Below are positions 7,880 to 17,128 of a DNA stretch of 23,387 nt, piece after piece; position 1 is the stretch's first letter, and each line of letters begins with the position of its first letter. The stretch comes from UBA2357 sp041916775 (GTDB taxonomy: Bacteria; Pseudomonadota; Gammaproteobacteria; Burkholderiales; Rhodocyclaceae). The notes below the pieces were generated by a model. It worked only from the letters and a program-made list of their open reading frames with translations, was not told the origin of the DNA and made no database searches. A program made the translations under genes and the position numbers. The stretch covers positions 1 through 23,387 of the forward strand of contig JAYRYZ010000037.1 in NCBI GenBank assembly GCA_041916775.1, in the 5' to 3' direction.

Positions 7880-8661
7880 GCCTCCCCATACTGCAGGTCG
7901 AACAGCTGGTGAAGCGCTTCGGCGGGCTGGTCGCCACCGACCGCTGCAACCTCGAGGTCAAGGCCGGCGAAGTGCATGCGCTGATCGGCCCCAACGGCGC
8001 AGGCAAGACCACGCTGCTCGCGCAGCTCTCGGGCGAACTCGCCTCCGACAGCGGCCGGGTGCTGTTCGAGGGCAAGGACATCACCCGCCTGCCCATCCAC
8101 AAGCGGGTGGCGGCCGGCATCGTGCGCTCCTTCCAGATCACCACGCTGCTGCCGCGCCTCACCGTGCGCGAGAACCTCGCGCTGGCGGTGCAGGCGCGCA
8201 CCGGCCACTCCTTCGACTTCCTCGGCACCGTCGCCGACGAGTCCGACCTCGAGGACGGCGCCGAGGAAGCCGCCGCGCGCGTTGGCCTCAGCGACGTCAT
8301 GGAGCAGATCGTCGGCACCCTCTCGCACGGCCGCCAGCGCGCGCTGGAGCTCGGCATGGCGCTCGCCTGCCACCCCCGCTTGTTGTTGCTCGACGAGCCG
8401 ATGGCGGGCACCGACCCGGAGGAATCGCGCCGCATGGGCGACCTGATCCACAGCCTGCGCAAGGACCACACGCTGATCCTGGTCGAGCACGACATGGACG
8501 CGGTGTTCCGCCTCGCCGACCGGGTGTCGGTGCTGGTGGCGGGGCATGTGATCGCCAGCGGCACACCGGACGAGATCCGCAACAACCCCGAGGTGATCGC
8601 GGCCTATCTCGGCGAGGACGAGCGCGAGGAGCACGATGCGCGCGAAGGAGCGCTGCAATGA
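7876..8661 (+). CDS. livG: branched-chain-type ABC transporter ATP-binding protein LivG
   Basis: The 261-residue cytoplasmic ATPase has Walker A GPNGAGKTT at residues 38-46, the LivG-typical RSFQITTLLPRLTVRENL, a divergent signature motif LSHGR at 149-153, Walker B ending at D173/E174 (LLLLDEPMAG) and a switch His in LVEHDMD. It pairs with LivF to drive the LivHM pore. The start ATG 7876 overlaps the livM stop and its end overlaps livF (ATGA), so expression is tightly coupled. Some LivG proteins carry LSHG or LAHG in place of LSGG, so the signature is not by itself a defect. Confidence 0.93.
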   Translation: MSLPILQVEQLVKRFGGLVATDRCNLEVKAGEVHALIGPNGAGKTTLLAQLSGELASDSGRVLFEGKDITRLPIHKRVAAGIVRSFQITTLLPRLTVRENLALAVQARTGHSFDFLGTVADESDLEDGAEEAAARVGLSDVMEQIVGTLSHGRQRALELGMALACHPRLLLLDEPMAGTDPEESRRMGDLIHSLRKDHTLILVEHDMDAVFRLADRVSVLVAGHVIASGTPDEIRNNPEVIAAYLGEDEREEHDAREGALQ

Positions 8662-9368
8662 GCGCGCTGCTGACCATCGAGAACCTCGAGACCGGCTACG
8701 GCCGCAGCCAGGTGCTGTTCGGCATGAACCTCGAGATCGGCGCCGGCGAGGCCGCGACACTGCTCGGGCGCAACGGCATGGGCAAGACCACCACGCTGCG
8801 CGCGGTGTTCGGCCAGCTGCCGGCCTGGGCGGGCGAGATCCGCTTCCTCGGCGAGCGCATCGACGGCAAGCCCACCGAGCGCATCGCCAACATGGGGCTC
8901 GCGATCGTGCCGGAGGGCCGGCAGATCTTCCCCAACCTCACGGTGCGCGAGAACCTCGTCGCGTTCGCCGCCAACCGCAGCGGCAACGCCGAGCCGTGGA
9001 CGCTGGAGCGCATCTACACACTCTTCCCGCGCCTGCAGGAACGCGCCGACAACATGGGCAACCAGCTCTCCGGCGGCGAGCAGCAGATGCTCGCGATCGG
9101 CCGCGCGCTGATGACCAACCCGCACCTGCTCATCCTCGACGAAGCCACCGAGGGCATCTCGCCGCTGATCCGCAAGGAGATCTGGTCGGTGCTCGGGCGT
9201 CTCAAGACCGCCGGCCAGGCAATCCTGGTGATCGACAAGTACCTGAGCGAGCTGATGCGTGTCGCCGACCGCCATTGCTTCATCGAGAAGGGTCGCAGCC
9301 CCTGGGCCGGCGACAATGCCGCGCTGGCGGCCGAACCCGAACTGTGGGACCGCTACCTGGGCGTGTAA
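8658..9368 (+). CDS. livF: branched-chain-type ABC transporter ATP-binding protein LivF
   Basis: The 236-residue ATPase has Walker A GRNGMGKTT at residues 37-45, the LivF-typical IVPEGRQIFPNLTVRENL, the canonical signature LSGGEQQ at 137-143 and Walker B D161/E162. The usual switch-loop His ('VEQN/H'-like) is replaced by a VIDKYLSEL stretch, where other LivF proteins have 'VEQN'. This may alter ATP hydrolysis geometry and is worth checking. It is the last transporter gene before the MarR gene. Confidence 0.92.
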   Translation: MSALLTIENLETGYGRSQVLFGMNLEIGAGEAATLLGRNGMGKTTTLRAVFGQLPAWAGEIRFLGERIDGKPTERIANMGLAIVPEGRQIFPNLTVRENLVAFAANRSGNAEPWTLERIYTLFPRLQERADNMGNQLSGGEQQMLAIGRALMTNPHLLILDEATEGISPLIRKEIWSVLGRLKTAGQAILVIDKYLSELMRVADRHCFIEKGRSPWAGDNAALAAEPELWDRYLGV

Positions 9369-9403
9369 GCACCGGCAGGAAGCCAGGAAACGCCACGACT
9401 GCG

Positions 9404-9423
9404 AATATTGAGTTATGAATATT
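9404..9423. promoter_or_regulatory. candidate MarR operator upstream of the marR-type gene
   Basis: AATATT at 9404-9409 and AATATT at 9418-9423 are separated by eight bases. AATATT is its own complement, so the pair forms an inverted repeat; GAATATT is also directly repeated 14 bases apart. MarR dimers bind 16-20-base AT-rich palindromes. It sits in the 154-base gap between livF and the regulator gene, next to TTGACT (9423-9428). Assigning it to this regulator is inferred from position only. Confidence 0.4.
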
Positions 9424-9522
9424 TGACTGACACCCGGTTCGACCCACACCCGGGTTAGAATGGCGGGGCCGCAGCGATCCGCTGGCGGCCCCGTTTCACT
9501 TGCGCGAGCGCAACGACACGCC

Positions 9523-10059
9523 ATGGCCGATATCCAGCACCTCACGACCCACGAGCCCAAACACGAGCCCGCCACCGTGCTCGACCACGAAACCCGCGCC
9601 ACCGACGACGATCACGAGGCGCTGAAGGTGTGGCTGCGTCTCCTGACCTGCACCAACACCGTCGAGTCGCGCCTGCGCAACCTGCTGCGCACCGGCTACG
9701 ACTGCACCCTGCCGCGCTTCGACCTGATGGCCCAGCTCGACCGCAACCCGGAAGGCCTGAAGATGCGCGAGCTGTCGCGCCGTCTGATGGTCACCGGCGG
9801 CAACGTCACCGGCCTCACCGACAAGCTGGTCGAGGAAGGCCTGGTGGAGCGGCGCGACGACCCGCGCGACCGGCGCGCCTACTCGGTGCACCTCACCCCC
9901 GCCGGCAAGAAGGCTTTCCGCGAGATGGCCGCCGCCCACGAAGACTGGGTGATCGAGCTCTTCCGCGGTCTCGATCACCAGGACAAGATGCAGTTGCTGG
10001 CACTCCTCAACCGTCTGAAGCAGCACCTCGCCGCGACCGGCATGGGCGTGTCGGCCTGA
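9523..10059 (+). CDS. MarR family transcriptional regulator
   Basis: The protein is 178 residues from ATG 9523. An in-frame ATG at 9460 would add 21 unlikely residues. After a hydrophilic start, the winged-helix HTH is seen in LKMRELSRRLMVTGGNVTGLTDKLVEEGLVERR, followed by the wing DDPRDRRAYSVHLTPAGKKAF with the conserved D-x-R-D-R-R. Flanking helices form the dimer interface. MarR proteins often respond to aromatic acids or their CoA esters (BadR and HbaR-type systems). Lying directly downstream of the ligase and transporter genes, it probably controls them. The ligand is unknown. Confidence 0.9.
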   Translation: MADIQHLTTHEPKHEPATVLDHETRATDDDHEALKVWLRLLTCTNTVESRLRNLLRTGYDCTLPRFDLMAQLDRNPEGLKMRELSRRLMVTGGNVTGLTDKLVEEGLVERRDDPRDRRAYSVHLTPAGKKAFREMAAAHEDWVIELFRGLDHQDKMQLLALLNRLKQHLAATGMGVSA

Positions 10060-10108
10060 GGGCTACCATGGCCCGTGACCGCCTGTCGGCGGCCGCGGGC
10101 TCGCGTCC

Positions 10109-11542
10109 TCAGTTACGCTTTTCCCAGAACGCGGCGTTGCGGATGCCGAGCTTCACCGGGTCGAAGGACACCTCGGCGCCGGATTTCTTCTGCGCCTCGT
10201 AGTCCCGCAGCGCCAGCAGTGCAGGCCTTTGCAGGATCAGGATGGCGATGATGTTGAGCCAGGCCATCAGGCCCACGCCGACGTCACCCAGATCCCACGC
10301 CACCCCGGCGCTGCGCACCGATCCGTAGGTGACCGCCACCATGATGCCGATCTTGAGCACGAAGCTCAGCCACGGCCTGTGCACCTTGCGGTTGATGTAG
10401 GCGATGTTGGTCTCGGCCATGTAGTAGTAGGCCACGATGGTGGTGAAGGCGAAGAAGAACAGCGCCAGCGCGACGAAGGTGGAGCCGAAACCGGGCAGCA
10501 TGGTCTCGACCGCCGCCTGGGTGTAGCCCGCGCCCGCCTCGATGCCGGGCAAGCCCTCGTAGAGCATCGTGCCGTCCGGCGCCTTGACGTTGTACATGCC
10601 GGTGGACATCAGCATGAATGCGGTGGCCGAGCACACCAGCAGGGTGTCGATGTACACCGAGAAGGCCTGCACATAGCCCTGCTGCGCGGGATGCGCGACC
10701 TCGGCCGCGGCCGCCGGGTGCGGGCCGGTGCCCTGCCCGGCTTCGTTCGAATACACGCCGCGCTTCACGCCCCACTGCACCGCGAGGCCGAGCATCGCGC
10801 CGAAGCCGGCGTCGAAGCCGAAGGCGCTGGAGAGGATCAGCATGATCATGTCCGGCACCGCGGTGATGTTGATGAGCACGATCACCATCGCCACCAGGAT
10901 GTAGGCGAGCGCCATGAAGGGCACGACGATCTCGGCGAACATCGCGATGCGCTTGACCCCGCCGAAGATGATGAAGCCGAGCAGGATCACGACCACCGCC
11001 GCACTCACGGCATTGTCGATGCCCCAGGCATTCGACAGGCCGCTGGCGATGCTGTTGGCCTGCACACCGGGCAGCAGCAGGCCGGTGGCGATGACGGTGG
11101 ACACCGCGAAGATCCACGCGTACCACTTCTGCCCCATCGCCTTCTCGATGTAGTACGCAGGGCCGCCGCGGTACTGGCCGTTGTCGTCCTTCTCCTTGTA
11201 GATCTGCGCGAGCGTCGATTCGATGTAGGCGGTGGAGGCGCCGAGGAAGGCCACCATCCACATCCAGAAGATCGCACCAGGGCCGCCGAAGGTGAGCGCG
11301 GTCGCCACCCCGGCGATGTTGCCGGTGCCGACCCGGCCGGACAGCGACATCGCCAGGGCCTGGAACGACGACACGCCGGCGTCCGAAGCCTTGCCGTGGA
11401 ACATCAGGCGGATCATCTCGTTGAGGCCGCGCACCTGCATGAAGCGGGTGCGGATCGAGAAGTACAGGCCTGCGCCGAGGCACAGGTAAATGAGGGCCGG
11501 ACTCCAGATCCAGCCGTTGAGGGTGCTGACCAGTTCATTCAT
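10109..11542 (-). CDS. alanine/glycine:cation symporter (AGCS family)
   Basis: The 477-residue inner-membrane protein has about ten helices. AGCS signatures include SLSGRVGTGNIAGVATAL and YSNEAGQGTGPHPAAAAEVAHP. The family imports D- or L-alanine and glycine with Na+ or H+. ATG 11542 is preceded by GGGAGA. It lies 33 bases downstream of dadA on the same strand, so the pair forms an alanine uptake-and-oxidation operon. The position often held by alanine racemase dadX is occupied by this transporter. Confidence 0.93.
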   Translation of the reverse strand: MNELVSTLNGWIWSPALIYLCLGAGLYFSIRTRFMQVRGLNEMIRLMFHGKASDAGVSSFQALAMSLSGRVGTGNIAGVATALTFGGPGAIFWMWMVAFLGASTAYIESTLAQIYKEKDDNGQYRGGPAYYIEKAMGQKWYAWIFAVSTVIATGLLLPGVQANSIASGLSNAWGIDNAVSAAVVVILLGFIIFGGVKRIAMFAEIVVPFMALAYILVAMVIVLINITAVPDMIMLILSSAFGFDAGFGAMLGLAVQWGVKRGVYSNEAGQGTGPHPAAAAEVAHPAQQGYVQAFSVYIDTLLVCSATAFMLMSTGMYNVKAPDGTMLYEGLPGIEAGAGYTQAAVETMLPGFGSTFVALALFFFAFTTIVAYYYMAETNIAYINRKVHRPWLSFVLKIGIMVAVTYGSVRSAGVAWDLGDVGVGLMAWLNIIAILILQRPALLALRDYEAQKKSGAEVSFDPVKLGIRNAAFWEKRN

Positions 11543-11575
11543 TGTTATGTCTCCCTTGTTGGTGATTGCTGCTCT

Positions 11576-12832
11576 TCATCGGCCGTAACGCTCGATACCG
11601 AGGCCGCTCATGTCGATCTCGGGCGCACGACCGCTGATCAGGTCCGCCATGACGCGGCCGGTGCCGGCCGCCATGGTCCAGCCCAGGGTGCCGTGCCCGG
11701 TGCTGAGGAAAAGGTTGTTGTGCGAGGACGCGCCCACGATCGGCGTACCGTCCGGCGTCATCGGCCGCAGGCCGCACCAGAACTCCGCTTTCTTCACGTC
11801 GCCGCCACGCGGGAAGAGGTCGGTGACGACGAACTCGAGCGTGCGCCGCCGGCTCTCCTCGAGGCTGAGATCGAAACCCGACAGCTGCGCCGTGCCGCCC
11901 ACACGGATGCGGTCGCCAAGCCGGGTGACGGCCACCTTGTGGGTCTCGTCCATGATCGTGGATTCGGGTGCCATGGCGCTGTCGCTGATCGGCACGGTGA
12001 TCGAGTAACCCTTGACCGGATACACCGGCAGGTCGATGCCGAGCGGCCTGGCGAGCGCGGGCGAATAACTGCCGAGCGCGAGCACGTAGCGATCCGCCTG
12101 CAGCACGCCGACGTCGGTGCGCACCCCGGTGACGGCACGCATGGTCGTCTCGATGGCCTGGATGTTCACGCCGTAGCGGAACTGCACGCCCAGCGCCTCG
12201 GCCATCTTCGCGAGGTTCTGGGTGAACTTGAAGCAATCGCCCGTCTCATCGCCCGGCAGGCGCAGCGCACCGACGAACTTGTCCTTCACCAGCCCGAGCG
12301 CCGGCTCGTATTCGAGGTAGCCGGCGCGGTCGAGCACCTGGAAGGGCACGCCGTACTGCTGCAGGATCTCGACATCCTTGCCGATGCCGTCGAGCTGCTT
12401 CTGGGTGCGGAAGAGCTGCAGCGTGCCCTGGCTGCGCTCGTCGTACTGGATGCCGGTTTCGGCGCGCAGGGTGCGCAGGCAGTCGCGGCTGTATTCGGCG
12501 AGCCGCACCATGCGGCTCTTGTTCACGCGGTAACGCGCCTCGGTGCAGTTCCTCAGCATGCTGAAGCCCCAGCGCCACATCGCCGGGTCGAGCATCGGCT
12601 TGATAACCAGCGGGCTGTGATGCATCAGCATCCACTTGATCGCCTTCACCGGCACCCCCGGGCCGGCCCATGGCGCGGAGTAACCGGGGGAGACCTCGCC
12701 CGCGTTCGCGTAGCTCGTCTCCATCGCCGCGGCCGGCTGGCGGTCCACCACCGTCACCGCATGGCCCGCCTTCGCCAGATAGTAGGCCGTGGTGACACCG
12801 ATGACGCCGCTTCCCAACACCAGCACATGCAT
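11576..12832 (-). CDS. dadA: D-amino acid dehydrogenase small subunit
   Basis: The 418-residue flavoprotein starts MHVLVLGSGVIGVTTAYYLA with the FAD-binding GxGxxG (G7, G9, G12). It continues with ETSYANAGEVSPGYSAPWAGPG, characteristic of DadA, and ends with GWTMAAGTGRVMADLISGR. It oxidatively deaminates D-alanine and other D-amino acids to 2-oxo acids and passes electrons to the respiratory chain at the membrane. The ATG at 12832 follows GGAGAG at good spacing. The open frame extends to 12967, but the extra residues precede the nucleotide-binding strand and are not family-like. A sigma-54-type promoter lies 45 bases upstream. Confidence 0.94.
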   Translation of the reverse strand: MHVLVLGSGVIGVTTAYYLAKAGHAVTVVDRQPAAAMETSYANAGEVSPGYSAPWAGPGVPVKAIKWMLMHHSPLVIKPMLDPAMWRWGFSMLRNCTEARYRVNKSRMVRLAEYSRDCLRTLRAETGIQYDERSQGTLQLFRTQKQLDGIGKDVEILQQYGVPFQVLDRAGYLEYEPALGLVKDKFVGALRLPGDETGDCFKFTQNLAKMAEALGVQFRYGVNIQAIETTMRAVTGVRTDVGVLQADRYVLALGSYSPALARPLGIDLPVYPVKGYSITVPISDSAMAPESTIMDETHKVAVTRLGDRIRVGGTAQLSGFDLSLEESRRRTLEFVVTDLFPRGGDVKKAEFWCGLRPMTPDGTPIVGASSHNNLFLSTGHGTLGWTMAAGTGRVMADLISGRAPEIDMSGLGIERYGR

Positions 12833-12876
12833 GTTCGCTCTCCAGAGGATGCCGCCCGCTGCGGCCCGGGTGCCTA

Positions 12877-12892
12877 TGCAAGTGCAATGCCA
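12877..12892 (-). promoter_or_regulatory. dadA: sigma-54 (-24/-12) promoter for dadA
   Basis: On the minus strand the sequence reads TGGCAT-TGCAC-TTGCA, with GG and GC separated by exactly ten bases. This matches the sigma-54 consensus TGGCAC-N5-TTGCA at all but one position. Transcription would start near 12866, giving a leader of about 34 bases to the dadA ATG. The divergent neighbour encodes a sigma-54 activator. Confidence 0.8.
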
Positions 12893-12968
12893 GCTGCGTC
12901 GGCCGGCAACATCCGCAGACAGAGCGCGGGTTTGCCGGCTGCGGGCAGCGTGCTGCACAATGCACACG

Positions 12969-12986
12969 TGTAAAGTTTTCGTTACA
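12969..12986. promoter_or_regulatory. TyrR-type box 1
   Basis: TGTAAA-GTTTTC-GTTACA matches the TyrR/PhhR consensus TGTAAA-N6-TTTACA with one mismatch and keeps the TGTA-N10-TACA core. Its centre lies about 110 bases upstream of the predicted sigma-54 start, a normal distance for an enhancer-binding activator. Confidence 0.75.
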
Positions 12987-13046
12987 TAACGTGCTCGGAG
13001 TGGGCTGCCATAAAAAATAACAAATTTAAATCATGGGATTGTGTAT

Positions 13047-13064
13047 TGTAATAAAATCACTACA
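13047..13064. promoter_or_regulatory. TyrR-type box 2
   Basis: TGTAAT-AAAATC-ACTACA keeps the TGTA-N10-TACA core but is weaker in the inner half-site bases (9 of 12 match). It ends 21 bases before the regulator's ATG, so it could be a second upstream site for dadA and also block or tune the regulator's own promoter. Confidence 0.55.
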
Positions 13065-13085
13065 CCGTAAAGAAAACCATACACC

Positions 13086-14618
<1,533 letters not shown>

Positions 14619-14620
14619 CA

Positions 14621-14645
14621 CGCTCCGGAACACTGCGCCGGAGCG
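14621..14645 (+). terminator. possible hairpin terminator after the TyrR-type gene
   Basis: CGCTCCGG (14621-14628) pairs with CCGGAGCG (14638-14645) over a nine-base loop, starting two bases after the regulator stop. It has no T-run after it, so intrinsic termination is uncertain; it could also be an RNA-end protecting hairpin. Confidence 0.4.
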
Positions 14646-14707
14646 CCCATGACCCCAACCCCCATCAAGCGCATCCACCCAAGGCTTGCCCTCAGGAGCA
14701 CACACGC

Positions 14708-15286
14708 ATGACTCTGCTGATCATCGGCCTCTTCCTCTTCCTCAGCACCCATTCGGCGCGCATCTTCGCCGACGACAACCGCGCGCGCTACATCGCCCAC
14801 TACGGCATGGCGAAGTGGAAGCTCGCGTATTCGCTGGTGTCGGTGATCGGCCTCGTGCTGATCGTGATCGGCTACGGCAACGCGCGCCTCGACCCGATCC
14901 TCCTGTGGCACCCGCCGCTGTGGACGCGCCACCTCGCCGCGCTGCTGGTGCTACCCGCCTTCGTGCTGCTGGCTGCGGCCTATGTGCCGGGCACACGCAT
15001 CAAGGCGCTCGTGGGCCACCCGATGGTGGCCGGCGTGAAGCTGTGGGCGCTCGCACACCTCCTGTCCAACGGCGCCCTTGCCGACCTGCTGCTGTTCGGC
15101 AGCTTCCTCGCCTGGTCCGTCGCGAGCTTCAGCAGCGCCAGAAAGCGCGACCGCGCCGAGGGCCTCGTCCGCCCGCGCGGCGCCTGGTCGCGCGACGCGA
15201 TCGCCGTGGCGGTCGGCGCCGTCGCCTGGTTCGTCATCGCGCGCCACCTGCACCTGCCGCTCTTCGGCGTGGCGCCGCTGGGCTGA
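14708..15286 (+). CDS. NnrU family membrane protein
   Basis: The 192-residue protein has about five hydrophobic helices. It opens MTLLIIGLFLFLSTHSARIF and contains the NnrU-family features STHS near the start, HYGMAKWKLAYSLVS and GHPMVAGVKLWALAHLLSNG (His-rich, intramembrane). NnrU was named for a gene cluster linked to nitric oxide/nitrite reduction, and it resembles the isoprenoid-methyltransferase-like/cytochrome-b-like membrane families; its biochemistry is not established. An AGGAG lies ten bases before ATG 14708. No denitrification gene is adjacent here, so the role is open. Confidence 0.88.
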   Translation: MTLLIIGLFLFLSTHSARIFADDNRARYIAHYGMAKWKLAYSLVSVIGLVLIVIGYGNARLDPILLWHPPLWTRHLAALLVLPAFVLLAAAYVPGTRIKALVGHPMVAGVKLWALAHLLSNGALADLLLFGSFLAWSVASFSSARKRDRAEGLVRPRGAWSRDAIAVAVGAVAWFVIARHLHLPLFGVAPLG

Positions 15287-15316
15287 CGCGGACGCAGGCG
15301 CCAGTCACACGTTGGT

Positions 15317-16510
15317 TCAGTACGGGCCGACGAACAGGAAAGTGCGCGCGAAGTCATGCGCGATGAAGCCCAGCGCGCCGATCATGCCGATGTTGCCGGC
15401 CACGAACCAGGCCCAGAACGCGCGGCCTCGCAACTGCGCGTGCAGCATGAGGTTGAAGGCGAAGGTGAGCGGCAGCAGCACCCGGCAGTAGGCGATCTGC
15501 TCGACCCACACCATCGGCCCGAGGCACAGCAGCAGCACCACGAACCCGGCGCCCAGGCCCCAGGCGGGGTCCGAGGGCCGCGGGCGGAGCGCGAGGTAAG
15601 CGGCCTGCAGCGCGAGCGAAGCGGGCGCGAGCAGCTCGACGAGAGCGACGAAGCGCAAGCCGGGCGAGCGCGCGGCCCAGCCGCCGACGAGCGCCTCGAA
15701 CGCCGCCACCAGCTTGCCTGCCAGCGCGACGCCGGGCAGGCCGAAGTTGTCGTTGCCGGCGAGCGAGCCGGCATGCATCGTCATGCTCACATGGGCCCAC
15801 CACAGCAGCGCCGGCAACAACAGCCCGGGCAACAGCCACAGCGCACGCCGCCAGCCGCCGGCCTGCGCCAGCGGCGCAAGAAAGGACAGCAGCGAGGTCT
15901 CCTTGCACAGGGCGGTGAAGCCATAGAGCCATGCCGCCGTCTGGCCGCGCACGCGCAGCAGGACCAGCATGGTCGCGAGCGCGAGCGGCGGAAAGTCGGT
16001 GAGCGCGCGCGCGAGCGAGGTGAGCGTGCCGCTGCTCCACAACAGCGCCAGCAGCAGCGCGAGGTCACGCAGCTCGCGCGGCGGCCGGGCGTACATCAAC
16101 ACCAGCGCGAGCAGCAGCCAGAATGCGAAGTTGAGCGTGGCATAGGCGGTGAGCGTGGCGACGGTGTCGCCAGCGCCGAGCAAGGCCGCGATCGCCGGCA
16201 GCCCGATGCGCCGCGCACGATAGGCCGGGTTGTCGAGCGCGACCGCGAGCGCGGCGGTTTCGTGCAGCCCGGGGTCCAGCGCCATCTGCGCATAGAACTG
16301 GCCATCGTAACCGTAGGGGCTGTCGGTCGGCAGACGCAGCACGCGCAAGGCCGGCAGTTGGTCGTCGGCATGCTTCGCGCCGAAGTGCAGCAAGGAAAGG
16401 GCACCGGCCGGATGAAACGCCGCGCCGAGCGCGATCGCGAGCGGCATCGTGGCGAGCAGCAGGAACACCCACAGGCGCCGCATCATCACGACGTGCCCGG
16501 CAGACTGCAT
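15317..16510 (-). CDS. polytopic membrane protein, probable GT-C-type glycosyltransferase for cell-surface glycans
   Basis: The 397-residue protein has about ten hydrophobic helices. Near residue 65, YGYDGQFYAQMALDP lies in the first external loop; this YDGQFYA motif is typical of a family annotated as cell-surface glycopolymer formation proteins of the Azospirillum type. The layout (acidic first loop, many helices) is that of GT-C enzymes that use polyprenyl-linked sugars in the periplasm. It is the last gene of a four-gene minus-strand cluster, 18 bases after its neighbour. The start is uncertain: ATG 16510, or a later Met at 16486. The donor sugar and acceptor are unknown. Confidence 0.75.
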   Translation of the reverse strand: MQSAGHVVMMRRLWVFLLLATMPLAIALGAAFHPAGALSLLHFGAKHADDQLPALRVLRLPTDSPYGYDGQFYAQMALDPGLHETAALAVALDNPAYRARRIGLPAIAALLGAGDTVATLTAYATLNFAFWLLLALVLMYARPPRELRDLALLLALLWSSGTLTSLARALTDFPPLALATMLVLLRVRGQTAAWLYGFTALCKETSLLSFLAPLAQAGGWRRALWLLPGLLLPALLWWAHVSMTMHAGSLAGNDNFGLPGVALAGKLVAAFEALVGGWAARSPGLRFVALVELLAPASLALQAAYLALRPRPSDPAWGLGAGFVVLLLCLGPMVWVEQIAYCRVLLPLTFAFNLMLHAQLRGRAFWAWFVAGNIGMIGALGFIAHDFARTFLFVGPY

Positions 16511-16528
16511 CGCGTGCAGGGCACACCT

Positions 16529-17128
16529 TCAAGGACCACAGTGATAATCCCCCGCCGCGACGCCGCCCCGGAAAGGATCCACGAGCGCGTCGGAGTAATG
16601 GTCGAGCAACAGCCGCTGGCGGGGCAGCAGGTGCGCGCGGAAAGCACGGGTGAAGGCGACGACACGCCGCCCCTTGTCACTGAGCCGCACGCAGCCGTCG
16701 TCAAGCACCACCGTGCCGGAGGCGAGCTGCTCGGTGAGCCGCAGCGTCATCAGGCGGTGCTCGGGCAGGTACTCGCGGACGAAGACCTCCTCCAGCCGGT
16801 CGGCGCGGATGCCGCCGCCGCGCTGGTCGATCTTCTCCAGCAGGTAGATCGACAGCGAACGGTCGATCACCGTCGGCACCGAGATCGCGAAGGCGTAGCC
16901 GGCCAAGAGCCAGATCACCACCAGCTGCGCCTTCTCGAAGCCGTTCAGGACGCGAAACCAGGGCAGCCCCACGAGCAGCAGCGCGGCGAGCACGCAGGCG
17001 ATCAGCGCATCGCCGAGCGCGGCATAGAACACCACATCCACCGTCAGCCAGCGCGCATGGACGACATACACGCCGGCGAGCATCAGCAGGAACAGCGCAC
17101 TCGCGCCGCACGCGCGCACGAGCTTCAT
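16529..17128 (-). CDS. unknown membrane protein in a glycosyltransferase operon
   Basis: The 199-residue protein is not one I recognise. Three to four hydrophobic segments are visible: about 8-24, 30-55 and 66-90. They are followed by a cytosolic-looking basic/acidic domain of about 110 residues, containing LTEQLASGTVVLDDGCVRLSDKGRRVVAFTRAFR. That stretch resembles the wing of a winged-helix fold ('L-x-x-x-G-x-x-x-x-x-R') but no DNA-binding role is claimed. Its start overlaps the preceding GT2 stop (ATGA), so it is co-translated and probably works with the lipid-linked-sugar enzymes beside it. Confidence 0.8.
   Translation of the reverse strand: MKLVRACGASALFLLMLAGVYVVHARWLTVDVVFYAALGDALIACVLAALLLVGLPWFRVLNGFEKAQLVVIWLLAGYAFAISVPTVIDRSLSIYLLEKIDQRGGGIRADRLEEVFVREYLPEHRLMTLRLTEQLASGTVVLDDGCVRLSDKGRRVVAFTRAFRAHLLPRQRLLLDHYSDALVDPFRGGVAAGDYHCGP

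Noticed and set aside
8320..8334. LSHGR signature in LivG as an inactivating mutation
   Set aside because: His at this position is seen in other LivG proteins and the remaining ATPase motifs are intact.
10229..12973. 914-codon open frame on the plus strand opposite the symporter and dadA
   Set aside because: It is a shadow of two well-defined minus-strand genes, His/Asp/Arg-rich with no domain.
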